Part shown: piece by piece, positions 19,655 to 27,743 of the stretch
How positions within the stretch are numbered: the stretch's first letter is position 1
Layout: every line of letters begins with the position of its first letter
DNA from: Beijerinckiaceae bacterium
GTDB taxonomy: Bacteria; Pseudomonadota; Alphaproteobacteria; Rhizobiales; Beijerinckiaceae
Direction: 5' to 3'
DNA: 48,529 nucleotides
NCBI GenBank assembly: GCA_025458025.1
Contig: JALOTF010000032.1
Coordinates: 1 to 48,529, forward strand
Made by a program: the position numbers and the translations under genes
The notes under the pieces: model-generated
What the model was told of the DNA's origin: nothing
Database searches by the model: none
Seen by the model: the letters and a program-made list of their open reading frames with translations, nothing else

Positions 19655-20903
19655 GAATTCGGCCCATATCGGAAAAAAACTGCCCTGTCGCCTCTCTTTT
19701 CGGCGATATCCCGGTTGCGTCACGCGCACAGCACCGGCATTGAAGCCTTGACATGGACGGGGCTCGTCGCTTCTGTCCGCCCCGGTTTTCTTGGAGGCCG
19801 GAATCCGCCCCGGATTCGGGCCTTTCCATCGTATCAACGAGCCTTTCCGATGCATCGCTACCGTTCACACACCTGCGGCGGGCTTCGCGCCTCCGATATC
19901 GGCACTCTCGCCCGGCTTTCCGGCTGGTGCCATCGCATCCGCGACCATGGCGGCGTGCTCTTCATCGATTTGCGCGACCATTACGGCATGACCCAGATCG
20001 TGGTGGATCCGGATAGTCCGGCCTTCAAGGATGCCGAAAAGGTACGTTCTGAATGGGTGATCCGCGTCGATGGCAAGGTGCGCGCGCGCCCGGCCGGTAC
20101 GGAGAACGCCAACCTGGCGACCGGTCAGGTCGAGATGTTCGTGACCGAACTCGAAGTGCTGGGTGCGGCCGCTGAACTACCAGTGCCGGTCTTCGGCGAT
20201 GTCGAATATCCCGAGGACCAGCGCCTGAAATACCGCTTCCTCGATCTGCGCCGCGAGAAGCTTCACAACAACATTATGACCCGCGTGAAGGTTATCGATT
20301 CCATGCGTCGCCGCATGAAGGATGCGGGCTTCAACGAATTCTCGACGCCGATCCTCACGGCCTCGTCGCCGGAAGGCGCGCGCGATTTCCTCGTGCCGAG
20401 CCGCATCCATCCCGGCACGTTCTACGCGCTGCCGCAGGCCCCGCAGCAGTATAAGCAGTTGCTGATGATGGCGGGCTTCGACCGCTACTTCCAGATCGCG
20501 CCGTGCTTCCGCGATGAGGACCCGCGCGCCGATCGCCTGCCGGGTGAATTCTACCAGCTCGACGTGGAAATGAGCTTCGTCGAGCAGGAGGATGTGTTCT
20601 CCACCATGGAGCCGGTGATCCGCGGTGTGTTCGAGGAATTCGCAGGCGGCCGCCCGGTCACGCCATCGCCCTGGCCGCGCATTCCCTATGCCGAGTCGAT
20701 GGCGAAATACGGCTCGGACAAGCCTGATCTGCGCAACCCGATCGTCATGCAGGATGTCTCCGAGCATTTCCGCGGCTCGGGCTTCAAGATCTTCGCGCGC
20801 ATGCTCGAAGACCCCAAGAACCGCGTTTGGGCCATCCCGGCGAAGACCGGTGGCTCCCGCGCGTTCTGCGACCGCATGAACTCCTGGGCGCAGGGCGAGG
20901 GCC

Positions 20904-20941
20904 AGCCGGGGCTGGGGTATGTAGCCGGGGCTGGGGTATGT
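20904..20941. repeat. exact 19-bp tandem duplication in aspS
   Basis: The unit AGCCGGGGCTGGGGTATGT occurs twice back to back (20904-20922 and 20923-20941). Nineteen is not a multiple of three, so the duplication explains the aspS frameshift. Collapsing it to one unit joins GQPGLGYV in the first frame to MWREEQ in the second. Confidence 0.95.
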
Positions 20942-20972
20942 GATGTGGAGAGAGGAGCAGGCTGCGGAGGCT

Positions 20973-21065
20973 GGCAGCGTTGCTCAAGCTGTCGAGAAAG
21001 CTAGCGTTTCGGTGGGCCTTGCGTCGACTGATGATGTTGCGTCTCGCTATCCGCGCGTAACAGCC
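20973..21065 (+). other. apparent 93-nt in-frame insertion within aspS
   Basis: In AspRS the glycine-rich GLGY(I/V)xWRE segment normally leads within a few residues to [15 protein letters not shown]. Here 31 extra codons separate them. Only 15 of these 31 codons end in G or C, against 23 of the next 31, and several are GTT, GCT, GAT or TCT, which are uncommon in this window. I found no strong internal palindrome and no second copy in the window. The exact edges are uncertain by a few codons. Confidence 0.65.
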
Positions 21066-21533
21066 GCCGGACCAATCGCCAACAACATCGGCCCGGAGCG
21101 CACGGAAGCGATCCGCCAGCAGCTTGATCTCAGTGCTGGCGATGCGGCCTTCTTCGTGGCGGGTGATCCGGAAAAGTTCGTGAAGTTCGCCGGAGCCGCC
21201 CGCAACAAGGTGGGCGAGGACCTCAGTCTCACGGATAAGAACCGCTTCGAGTTCGCGTGGATCACCGATTTCCCGTTCTTCGAATGGAACGAGGAGGAGA
21301 AGAAGATCGACTTCTCCCACAACCCGTTCTCCATGCCGCAGGGCGGGCTTGAGGCGCTGCAGACGCAGGACCCGCTGACCATCAAGGCCTTCCAGTATGA
21401 TATCGCCTGCAACGGCTTCGAACTGGCCTCCGGCGGCATCCGCAACCACAAGCCCGAGGCGATGGTGAAGGCCTTCGAACTCGCAGGATACGGCGAGGAG
21501 ACCGTGGTCGAGCGCTTCGGCGGCATGTATCGC

Positions 21534-21568
<35 letters not shown>

Positions 21569-21750
21569 GGCCGCGGGCGTGGACCGCATCATCATGCTGC
21601 TCTGTGACGCGCAGAACCTGCGCGAAGTCGCGCTCTTCCCGATGAACCAGTCGGCGCTTGATCTCCTGATGGGAGCACCTGCTGCGCCCAGCGCCAAGCA
21701 GCTGCGCGAATTGCACCTGCGGCTGAACCTGCCGGAGAAGTAAGTTCGGC

Positions 21751-23502
21751 ATGGACGCTGAGGAGAAGCGCCAGCGCAAGGATGATCTCCGGCGGCTTAT
21801 CACCGAAACGGGCAGCCGTTTCGTGGGCCTGTATGTGCTCGCGTTTCTGATGCTCGGCGTGGTCTCGGCGACAACCGCCGCGACCGCCTGGCTGATGAAG
21901 GATGTCATCAACGAGGTCTTCATCGCGAAGAGCCAGCAGGCTTTGTTCTTCGTCGCGGGCGCGGTTCTGGTGATTTACGTGGCGCGCGGGGCCGCCTCCT
22001 ACGGGCAGGGCGTCATCCTCGCGCGGATCGGCAATGCGATTGTCGCGGATGGGCAGAAGCGGCTCGTTTCCTCGTTGCTCGCGCAGGAGGTGAGGGGCAT
22101 CCAGAGCCGCACCTCCTCTGAAGTCATCCAGAAGCAGGTGCTTTCGGCCGATGCCGCGCGCCAGATCCTGCAATTGCTGGTGACGGTGATCGGCCGCGAT
22201 CTCCTCACGCTGATCGGCCTGATCGGCGTGATGATCGTGCAGGATCCGCTGGTGTCCGGTGTGGTTCTGCTCGCCTTGCCCATCGCTGCGGTGTTCATCG
22301 CCGGGCTCGGCATCCGCATCGGCAAGGTGCAGAAAAAGCAGGTTTCCATCGGCGTGACCCTCGCCGACCAGCTTCGCCAGATCATCCAGGGTTTTCGTGT
22401 GGTCAAGGCCTTCGGCGCGGAGGATCGCCTCGGCACGCGCCTCACGGGCGTGATCGAGGAGCAGCAGAGCAATGCCGATCGCGCTGCCGTGCTGATGGCG
22501 CGCACGCAGCCGATTGTCGAAACGCTGGCGGGCATCGCAGTCGCGCTGGTGATCCTCTATGGCGGCTGGCGCGTGATCGCGCATGGCGCGACACCGGGCG
22601 CGTTCTTCTCCTTCATCACGGCCTTGCTGCTGGCCTATGACCCCGCGCGACGCCTCGCAACCGCCCGCCTGCAGCTCGAACAGCATCGCGTGGGCCTGCG
22701 CCTGTTCTTTGAGATGATCGACGAGAAACCCGAAGCGCCCAAAGGCACACTCGCGCCCTACAAGCCGGGTGCTGGCGAGATCCGCTTCGAGGATGCCTCC
22801 TTCCACTACGCTGAAGGGTCGCCCGTCCTACGCCACGTTTCGCTCACCTTCGAGGCGGGGAAGACGACCGCGCTCGTCGGCGGGTCGGGCTCGGGCAAAT
22901 CCACCGCACTCAGCCTCATCCTGCGCTTCTGGGACCCGGTCACGGGCCACATTCTGGTGGACGGGCAGGAGACGGTCGCACTCGATCCCGCATCCTTGCG
23001 CGAGAAAATCGCCTATGTCGGGCAGGATACCTTCCTTTTCGATGGCTCTGTGCGCGAGAACATCGCCATGGGATTGCCCGAAGCCAAGGAAAGCCAGATC
23101 ATCGCGGCGGCGGAAGCAGCGCAGGCCGATGCCTTCATCCGCGCTTTGCCGCAAGGGTACGACACGCCTGTAGGCGAACTCGCAGGAAGGCTTTCCGGTG
23201 GGCAGAAACAGCGCATCGCGATTGCGCGCGCCTTCCTGCGCAACGCGCCAATCCTGCTGCTCGACGAGCCCACCGCTGCGCTGGATGCCCATAGCGAGGA
23301 AGCCCTGCGCGAGACGCTCCAGCGCCTTTCCGAAGGGCGCACAACCATCCTTGTCGCGCATCGCCTCGCGAGCGTGATGCGCGCCGACCGCATCCTCGTG
23401 ATGGAGGACGGGCGGCTGGTGGAGCAGGGCAGCCACACGGAATTGCTGGCGCGCGACGGGCGCTATGCCCGGCTCTATCGCATGCAGACGGGAGAGGGTT
23501 GA
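21751..23502 (+). CDS. ABC exporter, fused permease-ATPase (MsbA/lipid A exporter-like)
   Basis: A 583-residue half-transporter. Residues about 20-310 form a type IV exporter membrane domain with six helices (FVGLYVLAFLMLGVVSATTAA through GAFFSFITALLLAYDPARRL). Residues about 340-580 form the ATPase with Walker A GGSGSGKST, Q-loop YVGQDTFLF, signature LSGGQKQRIA, Walker B ILLLDEPTAALD and the switch histidine in VAHRLASV. The ARRLATARLQLEQHRVGLRLFFEMID linker resembles MsbA-like lipid or lipid-linked glycan flippases. It begins 7 nt after aspS and overlaps the DUF268 gene by 1 nt. It could therefore export a lipid modified by the adjacent glycan genes, though that link is inference. Confidence 0.93.
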   Translation: MDAEEKRQRKDDLRRLITETGSRFVGLYVLAFLMLGVVSATTAATAWLMKDVINEVFIAKSQQALFFVAGAVLVIYVARGAASYGQGVILARIGNAIVADGQKRLVSSLLAQEVRGIQSRTSSEVIQKQVLSADAARQILQLLVTVIGRDLLTLIGLIGVMIVQDPLVSGVVLLALPIAAVFIAGLGIRIGKVQKKQVSIGVTLADQLRQIIQGFRVVKAFGAEDRLGTRLTGVIEEQQSNADRAAVLMARTQPIVETLAGIAVALVILYGGWRVIAHGATPGAFFSFITALLLAYDPARRLATARLQLEQHRVGLRLFFEMIDEKPEAPKGTLAPYKPGAGEIRFEDASFHYAEGSPVLRHVSLTFEAGKTTALVGGSGSGKSTALSLILRFWDPVTGHILVDGQETVALDPASLREKIAYVGQDTFLFDGSVRENIAMGLPEAKESQIIAAAEAAQADAFIRALPQGYDTPVGELAGRLSGGQKQRIAIARAFLRNAPILLLDEPTAALDAHSEEALRETLQRLSEGRTTILVAHRLASVMRADRILVMEDGRLVEQGSHTELLARDGRYARLYRMQTGEG

Positions 23503-24230
23503 TGCAGCCGAAGCAGATCCTGAAGGCCATCCGCAGCCCGTCCTATCTGCGTGATCTCCTGCGCTACAGGCGCGAGGCCAAGGCCCTGGGCCGCCCCGTG
23601 CCGTCGCTGAGCAAAATCCGCCCGATCTCGGATGAGGCGACCTCGTTCACGGGCTTCGACACGCATTACGTCTACCACACGGGCTGGGCCGCGCGCGTGC
23701 TCGCACGCACCAAACCGGCGATGCATGTCGATATCGGCTCGTCGCTGTTCTTCGTCGGCAATGTCTCGGCCTTCCAGCCGATGATCCATTACGATTATCG
23801 CCCGCCTGCGTTGGCTCTGCCGGGCGTGGATGTAGGTGCGGCGGATCTGCTGAACCTCTCATTCGCGGATGCGTCAATCGCCTCGCTCTCCTGCATGCAT
23901 GTGGTGGAGCATGTCGGCCTCGGCCGCTACGGCGACACGCTCGATCCCGCTGGCGACATCAAGGCCTGCAAGGAACTCGCGCGCGTTCTCGCGCCGGGCG
24001 GGCAGTTGCTGTTCGTGACGCCAGTGGGGCAGGCGAGCGTACATTTCAACGCGCATCGCATCTATGCTTTCGAGCAGGTGATGGCGTTGTTTCCGGGCCT
24101 CAAGCTCGAGGAATTCGCGCTGATCACCGACAAGCGCGATGGCGCGACCTTCGTGCCCGATGCCGACCCTGCGCGCGTGGCGAAGCAGCGCTATGGCTGC
24201 GGCTGCTTCCTGTTCCGTAAGCCTGCATAG
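23502..24230 (+). CDS. DUF268 family protein, methyltransferase-like fold
   Basis: A 242-residue protein resembling the DUF268 family. The core reads as a class I methyltransferase: HVDIGSSLFFVG (degenerate SAM motif I), HYDYRPPAL, DLLNLSFADASIASLSCMHV with VEHVGLGRYGD (motif IV-V region), then LARVLAPGGQLLFVTPVG and FNAHRIYAFEQVMALFPG. The VEHxGLGRYGD and FNAHRIY strings are what I associate with DUF268. ATG at 23502 overlaps the ABC exporter stop by 1 nt, so the two are coupled. DUF268 proteins often occur in polysaccharide clusters, but their reaction is not established. The stop codon shares its last base with the first copy of the 44-nt repeat. Confidence 0.8.
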   Translation: MQPKQILKAIRSPSYLRDLLRYRREAKALGRPVPSLSKIRPISDEATSFTGFDTHYVYHTGWAARVLARTKPAMHVDIGSSLFFVGNVSAFQPMIHYDYRPPALALPGVDVGAADLLNLSFADASIASLSCMHVVEHVGLGRYGDTLDPAGDIKACKELARVLAPGGQLLFVTPVGQASVHFNAHRIYAFEQVMALFPGLKLEEFALITDKRDGATFVPDADPARVAKQRYGCGCFLFRKPA

Positions 24231-24273
24231 CCTTTTCCGGCGGAGTGGCCGCCGGTTCGCCCGGAGAAAAGGC
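24230..24273 (+). repeat. 44-nt palindromic intergenic repeat, copy 1
   Basis: Begins GCCTTTTCCGG and ends GAGAAAAGGC, with the internal core AGTGGCCGCCGGTTCGC. The ends are reverse complements, so it can form a hairpin. It aligns without gaps to the copies at 26821-26864 and 28528-28571. Here it immediately follows the DUF268 stop codon and may also serve as a transcription end. Confidence 0.85.
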
Positions 24274-24284
24274 TTTGGGAAAAA

Positions 24285-25043
24285 CTACCGCGTGAACAGA
24301 TAGCTCGTCTTGGCCTCGAACCAGGCGAGGCCGAAGCGGTTCAGCGTCTCGATCACGGGCGCACGGCTGAGGCTCGCATGGTGCACGCGATGCACCTTGA
24401 AGCCTGAGAAGACATCGAACACCCGCTTCGTCATCGGAAAGGTCTTGTGAAAGCGCGGGTGATTGCCGGCCGCAAAGCGCGGATGGAAAGACACAAGCGC
24501 CGCCACATCCTTCCGCTCGAGCAGGGGTGCCAGCACCGGAACGATCGCGTATTCCGCGCCTTCCGTGTCGATCTTGATGAAGACCGGCCCTTCCTTGGGC
24601 AGGAGGGCCGCGATATCCGCCGGGGTGATCGTCTCCACCGACCAGCTCACGGCGGAGCCCTTGTGATGAACGCTCGACATGGAATCGCCCTGCGCGGTCT
24701 TTGCGCCGAGCTGCACCGTGCCGTTCTCGGGCCAGACCGCACGCTCCATCACCGTGATTTTCGGCGCAAGAGACGGGTTCAGCGCGATATTCGCGCGCAG
24801 TTCGTTGGCGGCCACGGGATCGGGCTCGAAGGAGATCACCTGCTTCGCCTGTGACGCGGCGAAGAGCGTCACCGGGCCGATCCACGCGCCGAAATCGAGC
24901 ACAGTGGTCTCGGGCGTCAGTTGCGATTCAATCGCTGCAAAGGTGCCGGGCTCCCAATGGCCGGAGGAAACGCGCCTCCAGAACGGAGTCTGCGGCCCAT
25001 CGACCACGGCAAAACTGGCATTGCGAATGCGGATATCCGGCAC
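24285..25043 (-). CDS. FkbM-family methyltransferase
   Basis: A 252-residue SAM-dependent O-methyltransferase. The SAM-binding motif reads TTVLDFGAWIGPVTLFAAS with the acidic SFEPDP at the end of beta-2, followed by the FkbM hallmark GPVFIKIDTEGAEYAIVPVL. The C-terminal segment RVFDVFSGFKVHRVHHASL is variable in the family. FkbM enzymes methylate hydroxyls on polyketides or on sugars of surface glycans; the surrounding glycan genes favour the latter here. The start is GTG at 25043 (VPDIRIRNASF). It is transcribed leftward, convergent with the DUF268 gene, with the 44-nt repeat between them. Confidence 0.9.
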   Translation of the reverse strand: MPDIRIRNASFAVVDGPQTPFWRRVSSGHWEPGTFAAIESQLTPETTVLDFGAWIGPVTLFAASQAKQVISFEPDPVAANELRANIALNPSLAPKITVMERAVWPENGTVQLGAKTAQGDSMSSVHHKGSAVSWSVETITPADIAALLPKEGPVFIKIDTEGAEYAIVPVLAPLLERKDVAALVSFHPRFAAGNHPRFHKTFPMTKRVFDVFSGFKVHRVHHASLSRAPVIETLNRFGLAWFEAKTSYLFTR

Positions 25044-25099
25044 AGGTCTCTCCCGAAGCTTCGCGCTTCAAAGCAGAAATCGGAAGCCCTCGCTACCCC

Positions 25100-26041
25100 T
25101 CAGAAATCGAGAAGCAGCGTCGTGCGGGCAGGCGAGGGCGCAAGCGTGCCGATAGCCGCCTCGCCCGTGGCGCGCGGCGCGATGAGCGTGGAAGCCTCCG
25201 CAACCGCCTTCACGAGGCGCGAGAAGGGCATCAGGGCAGGATCGAGCACCTGCACATCCTCGAAGCGCAGGCCAGTCGCAGCGTGCTCGAAAGCGGCTGT
25301 CGCGGCCGGCATACGCGCGACGCTGTTCTCCAGCACGAGAACGGGACGACTGGTTTGAGAGAATGGCCCATAGAGCGCCGCGATCTTCGCCTGTATGGCC
25401 GCCAGCACGTCCGGTGCCTCCAGCGGAACCACCACATCATCAATGTGGTTCACGTGGATGGCAGTCGCCGGGCGGAAGAGTTCCACCGGACGCGGGCGGA
25501 ACAGGCCATCGGAAATCGCATCCTGAAAAAACCGCGTGCGGCCCATGCGCAGGCCCACCATCAGCAACATGTCCGGCGGGAGAGTGAAGCGATCCATGCC
25601 GAAAAAGCGCGGCAGCAGGGTATCGCAGAAGCGCGCGAGGCTCGCCTCGGCTCCGGTATAAAGCACGAGCGCCGGCTCGCGCGGGATGAACCGCCCGCCG
25701 GGCAGGAAGGGCGAGAGATCCGCCGGCGCGCGTGGTTCACCCGCCTGCCGGGCATCGGCCGCTTCAAACCGCTTGCCGGCAAGAAACACGCGCCCGCCAC
25801 CATTTTCCAGCGCGAGATCGCCCGTGAAGCGCCGGTGGCTCCAGCCTGCGGGAAGCGCCACGCCAAGATCGGTCATCACGACAGCCGCGCCATCCGCTTT
25901 CGGCCAGAACGGCAACAGCGGCGCGGTGACGAGGCTTCGCCACTCGCGCATCGCACGGCTCGAATAGAGCCGCAGCACGGCCGGAATCAGCGCTTGACGA
26001 GGGGACACGGCCCAACCATGACGTTCGAGGACGCCGCTCAA
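25100..26041 (-). CDS. uncharacterised protein, possibly a divergent glycosyltransferase
   Basis: I do not recognise this protein with confidence. It is up to 313 residues long, with no membrane segment or signal peptide. The region FCDTLLPRFFGMDRFTLPPDMLLMVG followed much later by FSRLVKAVAEASTLIAPRATGEA has the spacing and flavour of GT61-type glycosyltransferases, which carry a DxLPR stretch and a C-terminal 'LxxAxxxVGPHGA' block. The histidine-glycine of that block is not conserved, so the assignment is weak. The start is uncertain: TTG at 26041 gives the longest form, while GTG at 26008 would begin at VSPRQALIPAVL. It precedes the FkbM gene by 56 nt on the same strand and diverges from the gene at 26056. 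Confidence 0.65.
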   Translation of the reverse strand: MSGVLERHGWAVSPRQALIPAVLRLYSSRAMREWRSLVTAPLLPFWPKADGAAVVMTDLGVALPAGWSHRRFTGDLALENGGGRVFLAGKRFEAADARQAGEPRAPADLSPFLPGGRFIPREPALVLYTGAEASLARFCDTLLPRFFGMDRFTLPPDMLLMVGLRMGRTRFFQDAISDGLFRPRPVELFRPATAIHVNHIDDVVVPLEAPDVLAAIQAKIAALYGPFSQTSRPVLVLENSVARMPAATAAFEHAATGLRFEDVQVLDPALMPFSRLVKAVAEASTLIAPRATGEAAIGTLAPSPARTTLLLDF

Positions 26042-26055
26042 TAGGAGAAGCGCTT

Positions 26056-26802
26056 GTGACGCGCAACCGGCCGCTCGCCCGCATCAACCTCAATGTCTTC
26101 TCGAACGTGGCCTCGCCCGATGCGCACGATTGCCTCGTGCCGGAGGCGATCCACTCCTATTTCGAGTGCTTCGATGGCAATCGGGGCGCGGTGGAGACCA
26201 TCACGCGCATCTTCTGCGATCCGAAGCCGCATCGCGCGAATTTCCCGGCCTGGAAACAGGCGATTCTGGATGGCACGAAGGGCATTCCGGTCGAGATTGT
26301 GGAAACGGAGGGACTGATCGACAGCTTCGCCCGCTCGCTCGAGTGCAGCGAATGCGATTATGCCGTGCAGCTCGAGCATGATTTCGTGTTCATCCGCTCG
26401 CGCATTCCGCATGGCCTGCCGGAGATCGTGGCCGAAATGGAGGCAGGCGAGTTCAATTTCGTGCGCTTCAACAAGCGGCAGAACATCCGGCAGGGCTACG
26501 ACATGTTCCTCGACGAGATGCCGGGCACCGAGGTGCCGATGTGCCGCGTTAATGGCCGCTCGAACAACCCGCAGGTCATCAACGTGGCATTCTACCGTAG
26601 CGAGGTTCTACCCATCATCGGCGGCCCGAACGGCAAGGACATCGGCCTCGAAGGCGGGCTCTGCCGTTACTTCGGGGGCGGGCAGGTCTATGGCCCGTTG
26701 GGCTGGCCGAAGACGGTGCAGCATCTCGATGGCCGCGATGTGCGCTTCAGGGATCGGCTGGCGCGCAAGCTCTATTTCTGGAAGCGCGGCAAGGCGGCCT
26801 GA
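26056..26802 (+). CDS. uncharacterised protein, probable GT-A-like glycosyltransferase
   Basis: A 248-residue soluble protein. The N terminus (RINLNVFSNVASPDAHDCLV) and the central CDYAVQLEHDFVFIRSRIPHGL resemble GT-A folds, in which an acidic pair such as E-H-D binds the metal and nucleotide-sugar. Further blocks are FNFVRFNKRQNIRQGYDMF and NPQVINVAFYRSEVLPII. I cannot name a family. GTG at 26056 is preceded by AGGAG at 26043-26047 with 8-nt spacing, which supports the start. It diverges from the gene ending at 25100 across only about 14 nt if the TTG start of that gene is used, and lies convergent with the fucosyltransferase gene across a 44-nt repeat copy. Confidence 0.75.
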   Translation: MTRNRPLARINLNVFSNVASPDAHDCLVPEAIHSYFECFDGNRGAVETITRIFCDPKPHRANFPAWKQAILDGTKGIPVEIVETEGLIDSFARSLECSECDYAVQLEHDFVFIRSRIPHGLPEIVAEMEAGEFNFVRFNKRQNIRQGYDMFLDEMPGTEVPMCRVNGRSNNPQVINVAFYRSEVLPIIGGPNGKDIGLEGGLCRYFGGGQVYGPLGWPKTVQHLDGRDVRFRDRLARKLYFWKRGKAA

Positions 26803-26820
26803 AGGTCCTTTGTTCAGGAC

Positions 26821-26864
26821 GCATTTACTTCACGCGAACCAGCAACCACTTCGCTTGAAAATGC
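26821..26864 (-). repeat. 44-nt palindromic intergenic repeat, copy 2 (inverted)
   Basis: On the minus strand it begins GCATTTTCAAGCGAAGTGG and ends GTGAAGTAAATGC, matching copy 3 closely. It lies between the convergent glycosyltransferase-like and fucosyltransferase genes. Confidence 0.88.
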
Positions 26865-26876
26865 TTTTTAAAGCAT
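26861..26876. terminator. possible bidirectional hairpin between convergent genes
   Basis: ATGCTTT and AAAGCAT are exact reverse complements with a 2-nt centre. They overlap the fucosyltransferase stop codon (26868-26870) and the end of the repeat copy. A very short loop and the lack of a G/C stem make it a weak candidate. Confidence 0.3.
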
Positions 26877-27743
26877 CACCCAGCCCTCGGGGTAGAGATC
26901 CCCAATATAGGTCTTCTTGAGGGCCTCCGGCGCGAGCCAGGCGCGCGGGGCAATCACGAGCTTGCCCGGCCGGTCATCCAGCCATGCGCTCCACCAGCTG
27001 AAAGTGGAATTGGCGATGATATGATGACGCGCCCGGCTCATTAGCCAGAGATCGTCATGCGCCGGGTTGCCTGTCACCGCCTCATAGGCCACGCCCTCGG
27101 GCATCAGCGCGGGGATCGCATCGGGCGTATCCGTGAAGACATAGATGCGCTCGATGCCGCGCGCCGCGCAGGCCAGAGCAATGGCATCGCGATAATAACG
27201 CGGCGCGAGCGTGCCATGCACGGCGCTGAACTGGCTTTGCGTGAAGTCGCCGATCCGCAAATGCACCGCGAGGCTGCGCTCGGGCATGGAAGCCGCCAGC
27301 GCGCGGGCCTTCTCAGTGACCAACGGCCCCAGATCAAGCGATCTTCGAAGATCGGCTTCAAAGCCTTTGAAATATTTTTCAGAATGAAAATATCCTGAGA
27401 GGAAACACGAGCCAGAAATCGCCTCGAAGCGCGGATCATAGGCATAGCTCGCCTCGCGAAAGGCGCTGCCCTTCCACCCCGGCGGGGCGATGGCTTGCCC
27501 GAAGCTGAGGCGACGCCACGCGCGTGCGGCGAGGCGTTGGCCTGCACCCGATTCCACCACCACCCCGCCATGCGCGAGGCCTTCCAGCGCGAAGGCACGG
27601 CTGCTCTTGGCGCGGAAGCGGGAGATGTCGAACTGCAACGCACCGCCGAGACGCCGCGCCAGCGCGTAGCCCGCTGCGGCCTGAAACAGCTGGTTCCCGA
27701 GCCCGCCCAGCAACTCGACGCGGATGATCGGCTGCGCGCTCAT
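26868..27743 (-). CDS. GT11-family alpha-1,2-fucosyltransferase-like protein
   Basis: A 291-residue glycosyltransferase. It has the GT11 N-terminal motif LLGGLGNQLFQAAAGYALA (residues 11-29), the GDP-binding motif AVHLRIGDF (the HxRRGDY equivalent) and the C-terminal HIIANSTFSWWSAWL. The family transfers fucose from GDP-fucose in alpha-1,2 linkage, commonly to galactose. One position differs from the common motif: HLRIGD instead of HIRRGD. The start overlaps the stop of the upstream methyltransferase gene by 4 nt (27740-27743), so the two are translationally coupled and probably modify the same glycan. No GDP-fucose synthesis genes (gmd, fcl) are visible in the window. Confidence 0.93.
   Translation of the reverse strand: MSAQPIIRVELLGGLGNQLFQAAAGYALARRLGGALQFDISRFRAKSSRAFALEGLAHGGVVVESGAGQRLAARAWRRLSFGQAIAPPGWKGSAFREASYAYDPRFEAISGSCFLSGYFHSEKYFKGFEADLRRSLDLGPLVTEKARALAASMPERSLAVHLRIGDFTQSQFSAVHGTLAPRYYRDAIALACAARGIERIYVFTDTPDAIPALMPEGVAYEAVTGNPAHDDLWLMSRARHHIIANSTFSWWSAWLDDRPGKLVIAPRAWLAPEALKKTYIGDLYPEGWVML

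Noticed and set aside
19748-19776. Promoter for aspS starting with TTGACA at 19748
   Set aside because: The -35 match is perfect, but the hexamer at the right distance (TTCTGT) is a poor -10, so it was not listed as a feature.
18599-19849. In-frame upstream extension of aspS through the rnd gene
   Set aside because: The extension is antisense to rnd and has no similarity to AspRS; the true start [18 protein letters not shown] is at 19850.
20973-21065. Rickettsia-type palindromic element in aspS
   Set aside because: Only short dyads such as GCTAGC and GTCGAC are present, with no long stem, so membership in that family is not supported even though the insertion itself appears real.
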